A DNA stretch of 64,000 nt from Eubacterium sp. (GTDB lineage Bacteria > Bacillota > Clostridia > Oscillospirales > Acutalibacteraceae), in assembly GCA_017445905.1 (NCBI GenBank), contig JAFSRX010000009.1, positions 1-64,000 of the forward strand. The letters are read 5' to 3'. Numbering within the stretch: position 1 is the first letter of the stretch; every line of letters begins with the position of its first letter. Of the stretch, positions 54,718 to 62,256 are shown piece after piece. Made by a program: the position numbers and the translations under genes. The notes under the pieces are model-generated. The model was not told where the DNA came from and ran no database searches. It saw only the letters and a program-made list of their open reading frames with translations.

Positions 54718-56544
54718 TTATGTTATTGGGTTAATAAACATATTTTCTTTTAATTCTTCTCTTGGCAAAAAAGGTGCTAAATCCTCAAGTGGAGGACTAA
54801 CAATTGTTCCGTCTTCAAGTCTTCTTGCACTGCTCTTTGGTTCCCAAACCTGCTCAGTATCGGTAAATATTTCGCAAAATGCAAAACCTTTATGTTCGAG
54901 AACTTCATTAACAACAGAATTCATTTCTTCATTGTTGTGAGCTGAATAGTAAGGAAATCCAAAAGCGCTTGCAATCTTTTCAAATTCAGGAAATGAAAGG
55001 TCGTTTGATTCAGGACCGATTCCAACTTTAGAATGATCTGCAAAAATATTATTTTGAGTTATTCTGATTGAATGATAACCCTGATTATTAATTAAAAACA
55101 GTTTTATTGGCAAATGATTCGTTATTATCGTTTGCAACTCCTGTAAATTCATCATAATTGAGCCATCGCCTTCAAGGCATATCGTATCTTTGTTCCCTGC
55201 TGCAACACATAATCCAATTGCAGCCGGCAAACCATATCCCATTGAAGCTATTGCGTTATTTATAATAAATCGAGTTTTATTTTTAATAACATAATTCTGA
55301 TGCCCAACAACGCAACATGCTCCGTTTGAAACAGCTGTATAACTCTCTTCAGGAAGAGAATTACTTAACTGATTTATAAAAGCATAAACATTAACTCTTT
55401 CGTTGCTATTCCAATGGCGTTCAAGAGTTACAGGATATTTCTTTTTCCAGTTTTGGCAAATATCAAGCCATTCCTGATTATTAAATACTTTTTTTTCAAC
55501 GATTCTATTAATTGTAGATAAGAAATCTTTTGCATCAGCCCATATTGGCATATCTATATGAAGAGTATGCTTCATCATTTCAGATTTATCGATATCAACC
55601 ATTATAACTTTTGCTTCTCTTGCCCAAGTTTTATAATCATATCCAACTTGACGAATAGATAGTCTCGTTCCTATTGCTATAACAAGATCAGAATTCTGAA
55701 CGGCAAAATTACCTGCACGATCTCCCATATTGCCACCTCTTCCGACATATAAAGGATTATCGCTTTCAATTAAATCAATGCTATTCCAATAGGTTACTAC
55801 AGGTATATTAAGCTTTTTAAGAGCTTTTCTGAATTCTTCATATCCTCCCGATATTCTGATTCCGCCACCTGCATAAATAACAGGTCTTTTTGAATTTCTT
55901 ATACATTCAATAACTGTGTTTATTGTTTCGTTTGAAACTGATGGTGGAATTTCTAAATCATTTTCACTTGGTGAAAATCCCTTTAAAGCATCTGTTTCAA
56001 TAATAGCTGCCTGTATATCAACAGGGACATCAAGCCACACTGGTCCAGGCCTTCCGTTTGTTGCGTAATACCATGCTTTTTCAAGTACATATCTTATGCT
56101 TTGGGGATCTTCAAGCATTTTTGAATATTTGGTCATATGCTTAACAGCGAATTCTATATCATATTCCTGATCGCCGAGCGAACGCAAATCAATCTCTGAA
56201 TTTAGACTCTTTGCATATCTTGATGTTGTAACATATTTAACCTGACCTGATACAATGAACATAGGAATACTGTCAAGCCATCCGCCGCAAACACCTGTCA
56301 ATGCATTAATGCCACCGGGTCCAGAAGTAACACAGAGTAGTGCAATTCTATTCTCCAATCTTGCATATGCTTCAGCTGCAATAGCACTTGCCTGTTCGTG
56401 ATGATTGTAGGTTACCTTTAAGCCATTTTTGTGTCCAAATGCATCATTTAGATGCATTGCGCCTCCACCAACAACACTAAACGCATCAGAAACACCATGA
56501 TTAACAAAAAAATCTGCAATATAATCCGCAACTCTCTGCTTCAT
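54718..56544 (-). CDS. thiamine diphosphate-dependent enzyme, YerE-like candidate
   Basis: 608 residues in the acetolactate-synthase/pyruvate-decarboxylase superfamily. Domains: N-terminal Pyr (SVVGGGAMHLNDAF, Glu in NHHEQASAIAAEAY), middle FAD-type domain (about 200-335), and a C-terminal PP domain with the TPP motif EGDGSIMMNLQELQTI and NNQGYHSIRITQN. It sits directly after rfbH. In Yersinia YerE, which belongs to this fold family, adds an acetyl group from pyruvate to a CDP-4-keto-3,6-dideoxy sugar to form yersiniose. By context this gene is a YerE-like candidate. An ordinary acetolactate synthase is the alternative but no ilv genes are near. Confidence 0.75.
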   Translation of the reverse strand: MKQRVADYIADFFVNHGVSDAFSVVGGGAMHLNDAFGHKNGLKVTYNHHEQASAIAAEAYARLENRIALLCVTSGPGGINALTGVCGGWLDSIPMFIVSGQVKYVTTSRYAKSLNSEIDLRSLGDQEYDIEFAVKHMTKYSKMLEDPQSIRYVLEKAWYYATNGRPGPVWLDVPVDIQAAIIETDALKGFSPSENDLEIPPSVSNETINTVIECIRNSKRPVIYAGGGIRISGGYEEFRKALKKLNIPVVTYWNSIDLIESDNPLYVGRGGNMGDRAGNFAVQNSDLVIAIGTRLSIRQVGYDYKTWAREAKVIMVDIDKSEMMKHTLHIDMPIWADAKDFLSTINRIVEKKVFNNQEWLDICQNWKKKYPVTLERHWNSNERVNVYAFINQLSNSLPEESYTAVSNGACCVVGHQNYVIKNKTRFIINNAIASMGYGLPAAIGLCVAAGNKDTICLEGDGSIMMNLQELQTIITNHLPIKLFLINNQGYHSIRITQNNIFADHSKVGIGPESNDLSFPEFEKIASAFGFPYYSAHNNEEMNSVVNEVLEHKGFAFCEIFTDTEQVWEPKSSARRLEDGTIVSPPLEDLAPFLPREELKENMFINPIT

Positions 56545-56561
56545 TAAGAAAAGCTCCTTGT

Positions 56562-57899
56562 TTAAATATTTGTAGCTTCAATAATGGTTTTCGCCATATA
56601 ATCTATCATTTCATCGGTCATTCCGGGGTATACACCAATCCAGAAAGTATCCTTCATAATTCTGTCTGTTACCGAAAGGTCTCTTGCAACTCTGAACCCT
56701 TCTCCGCTTACTCTCATTTCATCGAAAACAGGCTGTTTAACAACATTACCTGCAAAAAGCATTCTTGTTTGAACACCTTTATCTTCACAATACTGAACAA
56801 TAGTATTCTTTGAAACACCTTCTTTACAAGTTATTAAGAACCCGAACCAAGAAGGATTGCTGTTTTTGCAAGCTTCAGGGAGAATGAGTTTATCTTCAAC
56901 TTCTTTCAGTGCTTCTTTAAGTCTGTTAAAATTATGTCTTCTTCTTTCAACAAATGAAGGGAATTTTTCAAGCTGAGCACAGCCTATCGCAGCCTGCATT
57001 TCGGTTGCTTTTAAGTTAAATCCGAAATGAGAATAAACATATTTATGGTCATATCCCAGCGGAAGCTCTCCATATTGTTTATCAAATCTGTGTCCGCAAA
57101 GATTATCACAACCAGACGGACAAACGCAGTCCCTTCCCCAGTCACGAAGTGAATGAGCAATTTTGTTGAGAAGCGGATCATTTGTATAAACAGCTCCGCC
57201 TTCGCCCATTGTCATATGATGAGGAGGATAGAAACTTGAAGTTCCGATATCACCAATTGTACCTGTTAATTTAACCTCGCCGTCAATTTCATATTCACTG
57301 CCAAGAGCATCGCAGTTATCTTCAATAAGCCAGAGATTATGTTTTTCACAGAAATCCTTAACTGCCTTTAAATCAAAAGGATTTCCAAGTGTGTGCGCAA
57401 TCATAACAGCCTTTGTTTTATCAGACAATGCAGCTTCAAGCTGATTAACATCAATATTATATTGAGGAATTGTTAAATCAACAAAAACCGGAACAGCACC
57501 AAATTGAATAATCGGGGCAATAGTTGTTGGAAAACCGGCTGCAACAGTAATAACCTCGTCGCCTCTCTTAACTCGCCTATCGCCAAGCAGGTGAGAAGTC
57601 AGTGTCCAGAATGCAAGAAGATTTGCGGATGAACCTGAATTAACAAGAGAAACATATTTAACTCCGAGATACTCGCTGAATTTCTTTTCAAACTCATCGC
57701 AGTATCTTCCCGCTGTAAGCCAAAATTCTAATGCAGAATCAACTAAGTTCTTCATTTCTTTATCATCAAATACTCTTCTGGCATATGGGATTCTGTCACC
57801 CTCTTTATACTCAGGAATTTGCTTGAACTTTTTATAGTATTCGCTAACTAATGAGAGTATCTCTTCTTTTGCCTGATTTTCTGTTTTATTCTCAAACAT
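56562..57899 (-). CDS. rfbH: CDP-6-deoxy-D-xylo-4-hexulose-3-dehydrase (E1)
   Basis: 445 residues. A PMP-dependent [2Fe-2S] enzyme that removes the 3-hydroxyl of CDP-4-keto-6-deoxyglucose. Decisive points: the usual PLP lysine is His in SFYPPHHMTMGEGGAV (the E1 hallmark), and the iron-sulfur ligand set RDCVCPSGCDNLCGHRFDKQ (about 255-280) is present. The following segment GELPLGYDHKYVYSHFGFNL is characteristic. It needs a reductase partner (E3, RfbI/AscD type), which is not in the window. It lies next to rfbG and the TPP enzyme. Confidence 0.95.
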   Translation of the reverse strand: MFENKTENQAKEEILSLVSEYYKKFKQIPEYKEGDRIPYARRVFDDKEMKNLVDSALEFWLTAGRYCDEFEKKFSEYLGVKYVSLVNSGSSANLLAFWTLTSHLLGDRRVKRGDEVITVAAGFPTTIAPIIQFGAVPVFVDLTIPQYNIDVNQLEAALSDKTKAVMIAHTLGNPFDLKAVKDFCEKHNLWLIEDNCDALGSEYEIDGEVKLTGTIGDIGTSSFYPPHHMTMGEGGAVYTNDPLLNKIAHSLRDWGRDCVCPSGCDNLCGHRFDKQYGELPLGYDHKYVYSHFGFNLKATEMQAAIGCAQLEKFPSFVERRRHNFNRLKEALKEVEDKLILPEACKNSNPSWFGFLITCKEGVSKNTIVQYCEDKGVQTRMLFAGNVVKQPVFDEMRVSGEGFRVARDLSVTDRIMKDTFWIGVYPGMTDEMIDYMAKTIIEATNI

Positions 57900-57902
57900 T
57901 TT

Positions 57903-58961
57903 TTAGTCCTCCGTGTTAAAAAACTCATTAATCTGCTTGTCCATTATATCTGAAACCGAACCATCGCTGAAATAAACCTTTGTCCATTCAACAATTTTCT
58001 CAATTGCCTGTTCAACACTCCAAACAGGCTTCCAGCCGAAGGTTTCTTTAACCTTTGTTGTATCAAGTCGTAAAAAGCTTGCTTCGTGGGGCGCGTTCTT
58101 CTGACTTATATCCTTCCATGAAGCGCTCTCGCCCCAGCAATTACAAAACAGCGTTACTAAATTTCCCGTTGTTCTGCAGTCGGTTTCGTTTGGACCAACA
58201 TTATAATAGCCCTCAAGACTTCTGTTTTTATACTGTCCCTCTGCTATCATTAGATAGATTTTCAAAGGTTCTAAAACATGCTGATATGGTCTTGTTGAAT
58301 AAGGATTTCTTACAATTATTTCTTCACTCTTTTCAACTGCTCGTATACAATCCGGAATAATTCGATCGTTTGCAAAATCTCCGCCACCGATAACATTTCC
58401 TGCTCGTGCTGTTGACACAGCAACATCCATATTACAGAAAAATGATTTTTTATATGAATGTGTTACAAGCTCTGAACAAGATTTACTGTTTGAATATGGA
58501 TCATATCCGTCAAGCGGCATATCTTCTTTAAATGCAATATCCAAGTCATCATTTTCATAAACCTTATCGGTTGTTACATTCAGAAAAGATTTAACACAGG
58601 GATTTAGCCTAACACATTCACAAATATTAACAGTTCCAATAACATTAGTTTCATATGTATAAACAGGCATTTTATAGCTATCGCGAACAATCGGCTGAGC
58701 AGCAAGATGGAAAACTATTTCAGGCTGTTCCTTTTCAAATACCTTGTTTAGCTTTTCCAAATCTCTTATATCAGCAATATAAGATTTCATTTTCTTTTCA
58801 ATGCCCGAAAGCTCGAAAACACTTGGATTTGTTGGTGGTTCAAGCGAATAGCCAACAACCTGAGCCCCTGCGTTAATCAAAATCTTACAAAGCCAAGTAC
58901 CTTTAAAGCCAGTATGACCAGTTACTAAAACTTTTTTATTATTGTAGAACGATAAATTCAT
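57903..58961 (-). CDS. rfbG: CDP-glucose 4,6-dehydratase
   Basis: About 352 residues, SDR family. It makes CDP-4-keto-6-deoxyglucose from CDP-glucose. Seen: KVLVTGHTGFKGTWLCKIL (about 12-30), the catalytic YSNSKSCSEL (Tyr-Lys), and PYQHVLEPLKIYL, typical of RfbG. The ATG at 58961 is preferred because it is one base after the rfbF stop and begins the family-typical N-terminus; the longer ORF would run 50 bases into rfbF. It is coupled to rfbF upstream and rfbH downstream. Confidence 0.93.
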   Translation of the reverse strand: MNLSFYNNKKVLVTGHTGFKGTWLCKILINAGAQVVGYSLEPPTNPSVFELSGIEKKMKSYIADIRDLEKLNKVFEKEQPEIVFHLAAQPIVRDSYKMPVYTYETNVIGTVNICECVRLNPCVKSFLNVTTDKVYENDDLDIAFKEDMPLDGYDPYSNSKSCSELVTHSYKKSFFCNMDVAVSTARAGNVIGGGDFANDRIIPDCIRAVEKSEEIIVRNPYSTRPYQHVLEPLKIYLMIAEGQYKNRSLEGYYNVGPNETDCRTTGNLVTLFCNCWGESASWKDISQKNAPHEASFLRLDTTKVKETFGWKPVWSVEQAIEKIVEWTKVYFSDGSVSDIMDKQINEFFNTED

Positions 58962-58962
58962 A

Positions 58963-59739
58963 TTATTCCCAAACCTTCCATGGAGCATTTCCGCTCTCCC
59001 ACATTTCTTCAAGCTGTATTTTTTCTCTTAATGTATCCATTGGCTTCCAGAAACCGTTATGTATATATGCATCAAGCTCACCCATCTTTGCTACTGTTTC
59101 AAGAGGAGTCTTTTCAAAAACAGTTGAATCTCCTTCAATAAAATCAAATATCTTTGGCTCTAAAACCATAAAGCCTGCGTTGATTCTGCTTGAGTCCATA
59201 TCGCTTTTTTCTCTGAAAGAAGAAATCGTTAAATCGTCTTCAATGCCAAGGCAACCAAATCGCTGACCAACCGAAACAGCAGTCATAGTTGCAATATGGC
59301 CTTGTTTTTTATGGAAATCAACAAGCTTATTAATATCAACATCAGCAACTCCATCGCCATAGGTCAGCATAAAGGCTTCGTCGCCAATGTAATCTTTAAT
59401 TCTTTTAACTCTGCCACCCGTCATTGTATTGAGTCCTGTATCAACGATTGTTACTTTCCAAGGCTCTGCGTGCTCTGAATGAACAGTCATTTTATTTGCA
59501 GCAGTAAAATCAAATGTTACATCCGAGCAATGAAGAAAATAATTGGCAAAATACTCTTTTATTGCATACTGCTTATAACCTGCACATATAATAAACTCAT
59601 TATATCCATAGTGAGAATAGGTTTTCATAATATGCCAAAGGATTGGATATCCTCCTAAGTCAATCATCGGCTTAGGTTTATTCTGACTTTCTTCGCTTAT
59701 TCGAGTTCCGTATCCACCTGCTAAAATAACAACCTTCAT
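58963..59739 (-). CDS. rfbF: glucose-1-phosphate cytidylyltransferase
   Basis: 258 residues, the normal size. It makes CDP-glucose from CTP and glucose-1-phosphate. The N-terminal VVILAGGYGTRISEESQNKP (about 3-22) and the later FMLTYGDGVADVDI (Mg site) are diagnostic, as is the C-terminal MDTLREKIQLEEMWESG. First committed gene of the CDP-3,6-dideoxyhexose module, immediately downstream of the flippase. Confidence 0.95.
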   Translation of the reverse strand: MKVVILAGGYGTRISEESQNKPKPMIDLGGYPILWHIMKTYSHYGYNEFIICAGYKQYAIKEYFANYFLHCSDVTFDFTAANKMTVHSEHAEPWKVTIVDTGLNTMTGGRVKRIKDYIGDEAFMLTYGDGVADVDINKLVDFHKKQGHIATMTAVSVGQRFGCLGIEDDLTISSFREKSDMDSSRINAGFMVLEPKIFDFIEGDSTVFEKTPLETVAKMGELDAYIHNGFWKPMDTLREKIQLEEMWESGNAPWKVWE

Positions 59740-59741
59740 AA

Positions 59742-61262
59742 TCAGTTTTCCTGCTTTCCTCTTATTCTTAATTTACTGCCAATTACTGTTTTAACTAATT
59801 CACATCCAAGATGATATGATTTTATATCCGTTAGAGAAGCTACTGCAAAATACAATAATGTAATAATAATTGTATATGGAATTACAGCAATAATTATTTT
59901 TATATATGATGACATTTCAACATGAATTAACTTGTTAACAAATATAATTACAACAAATAATCCGATATCAACTGCCCACTTTTTATACGTTATAAGCGCT
60001 GAGCTCTTAATAAGATGTTTTCTGTTATAAAGAATCATATCATTACTTCTGTAAAGCAATGCAGCAATTGTTCCAATTAATACGCCGTATATACCTATTA
60101 AATTAACGCAAACAAGGGTAACTGTTATATTGATAATCATTTCTGCAACAGATCTCCATTGAGTTTGCTTAAAATGGCCTGCAAAGCTGGCTGTTCTGCC
60201 CGACATTTCTCTTCCTGAAACCATTACTTTAATTGAAACAAACAAAATAGGAAGCCATTTATCAATATAATTAATATCCGCGCCTGCAGTATAAAGTTTT
60301 AAAAACGGAAGAATAAAAATATATGCTGTGCAGTAAAACGCAAAGGAAAGCGCCATCATATATGTTTCCCATACCTCAAAATACTTGCAGAATTTTTTGT
60401 GTTCTGAATTATACAGCTGACCCATTTTATAAATAAAACCATTATTTACATTTTGAAGCAGCGTTGCAATCATATCAAACAGCATATTATAAATTGCATA
60501 CACACTTGCAACTTTATATCCGCAGAAAATTGAAAGAATAATTGTGTCGGTATTATTAAAAACAAGTCCTGTAACCTGATGAATAATGACATTTTTACTC
60601 TGAGATATTGCTTCTTTATTAGGCTTAGCTTTAAGATTTACCCATGAATAGTGCTTTTTAAAATAGAATGAATATATTATCATCTGAAAAATGTTCAGAA
60701 TAAACTGGGCAAATGTGATTTCAACAACGCTCAAACCAAGTGTTATTAAAACTATTTTTGATATGCTGACAAGCAAATGGATAAAAGTTGTTATATTTGT
60801 TATAACATACTGCCTGCCGTCAGCCATCATTATCTGCTTCATTTTTCCCTGGAAAAAGAAGTTAATGACATTGCCAAGACCAATAAACAGAATAACTAAA
60901 ACAACAGTTGTTCTTGGAATCTCAGATTTAACTGCTAAAGGATAAACAATTGCAAAGATGGCTATTGCAACAAGATAATAACAACCAACTCTTTTATAGA
61001 AATAGTGAGTAGCGGATATTATTTCTGAAACACTCTGCCGATCATTTCTTGCAATCGGTCCGTAAAGTGCTTGAATTGTTGCTGTACCTATTCCAGCCTC
61101 AAGAAGTGCAATATATGTAAAAATATTGTTAACTGAAGTCAGCATTCCGTTAACTTCAGAACCATATGAAAGTATAAACATTCTCGGAAGGACAATTCCG
61201 ATTGCGATAGTTATCGCCTGTCCGAGTATTCCGAAAAATATGTTTTTAAAGCTTTTGTTCAT
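59742..61262 (-). CDS. Wzx-type polysaccharide flippase
   Basis: 506 residues with about 12-14 transmembrane helices of the MATE/Wzx superfamily (beginning IFFGILGQAITIAIGIVLP). It moves lipid-linked oligosaccharide units across the membrane. It sits between a glycosyltransferase and the CDP-sugar genes, as is normal in such loci. No Wzy polymerase is evident within the window. Confidence 0.88.
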   Translation of the reverse strand: MNKSFKNIFFGILGQAITIAIGIVLPRMFILSYGSEVNGMLTSVNNIFTYIALLEAGIGTATIQALYGPIARNDRQSVSEIISATHYFYKRVGCYYLVAIAIFAIVYPLAVKSEIPRTTVVLVILFIGLGNVINFFFQGKMKQIMMADGRQYVITNITTFIHLLVSISKIVLITLGLSVVEITFAQFILNIFQMIIYSFYFKKHYSWVNLKAKPNKEAISQSKNVIIHQVTGLVFNNTDTIILSIFCGYKVASVYAIYNMLFDMIATLLQNVNNGFIYKMGQLYNSEHKKFCKYFEVWETYMMALSFAFYCTAYIFILPFLKLYTAGADINYIDKWLPILFVSIKVMVSGREMSGRTASFAGHFKQTQWRSVAEMIINITVTLVCVNLIGIYGVLIGTIAALLYRSNDMILYNRKHLIKSSALITYKKWAVDIGLFVVIIFVNKLIHVEMSSYIKIIIAVIPYTIIITLLYFAVASLTDIKSYHLGCELVKTVIGSKLRIRGKQEN

Positions 61263-61282
61263 TTAAATCCCAATCTTTAAAA

Positions 61283-62254
61283 CTATTTATTCATTTTTTT
61301 TAGCATTAATTTCCACAGTATTTTTGAATGGCAGAAAAAATAAATCATTTTTTCTCTGAATCCGCACCAATCGGTTTCTTTTAATTCGTTAAAGCATTCA
61401 TCCAGAAGATCTTTATTCAACAGGTTAAGGCATATATAAAACCTATCTTTTCTGATTCTGCCTTTAGCCATATGTGAGTAATAATCAAATTCTTTAACAG
61501 GTATTCTCTTTAGTGTTTCAATTATAGTTTCTTCCTGCCCTTTAAAAGCAACAACCTTTTTATCATCAGTGAAGGTTCCTGAATAGCTTGTTGATCTGAC
61601 AAGATAGTCACCGAGAGGCTCATCAATATATCCCTGCAGATTATGATATAAAAAAGGCATCTGACATTGATAGTTTTCGCCATATTTTGAAATAAAAATT
61701 TCTCTTTTTGGATTAACCTTATCCATCCATTTGGTTGACATCATATAAGAGATAGCGGTATAGATTGAATCTTTTGAAAGAATAATATTTTCAAAATTCT
61801 CTCTATCTCTTGTTTGATGCTTAACTCTCATCATTCCGGTTTTTTCATAATCTTCGTTAACAACATTAAGCTGACAATAAACTAATCCTTTTTCCGGGTG
61901 GCTCTCAAGATATCCAGCCATTTTTTCAACATAATCGGGATGAATCAGATCATCGCTGTCGCATCCAAAGAAGTATTCTCCATGCATTTCCTTAAATGCT
62001 TGCTGTTTCAATTCACACGTATATGGATTGTTCTTCTCAAGTGTTTTAAGTATAAAAGTGACACCTTTATCTTCAAGCTTTTTTCGATAACTCTCGGCAA
62101 TTTCAAGCGTTTTATCTTCAGACCCGTTATTGAAAAAGATTAGTTCAATATTGCTATATGTTTGCGATAAAACGGCTTCAAAGTATTTATCAACAAACGC
62201 TTCGCCGTTATAGCAATATGTTATCATTGAAACAAGTGGATTTGATTCTAACAT
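61283..62254 (-). CDS. family 2 glycosyltransferase
   Basis: 323 residues, GT-A fold: LVSMITYCYNGEAFVDKYF (about 6-24), FNNGSEDKTLEIAES, and the metal site FGCDSDDLIHPDYVEKM (about 96-112). Presumed sugar transfer onto the lipid-linked repeat. It is two bases from the downstream end of the pyruvyltransferase-F420 gene and about 20 bases from the flippase. Confidence 0.9.
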   Translation of the reverse strand: MLESNPLVSMITYCYNGEAFVDKYFEAVLSQTYSNIELIFFNNGSEDKTLEIAESYRKKLEDKGVTFILKTLEKNNPYTCELKQQAFKEMHGEYFFGCDSDDLIHPDYVEKMAGYLESHPEKGLVYCQLNVVNEDYEKTGMMRVKHQTRDRENFENIILSKDSIYTAISYMMSTKWMDKVNPKREIFISKYGENYQCQMPFLYHNLQGYIDEPLGDYLVRSTSYSGTFTDDKKVVAFKGQEETIIETLKRIPVKEFDYYSHMAKGRIRKDRFYICLNLLNKDLLDECFNELKETDWCGFREKMIYFFCHSKILWKLMLKKMNK

Positions 62255-62256
62255 AT

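Noticed and set aside
58961-59012. Upstream ATG of the CDP-glucose dehydratase frame within rfbF
   Set aside because: It would overlap rfbF by about 50 bases and add residues not typical of the family; the ATG one base past the rfbF stop is preferred.
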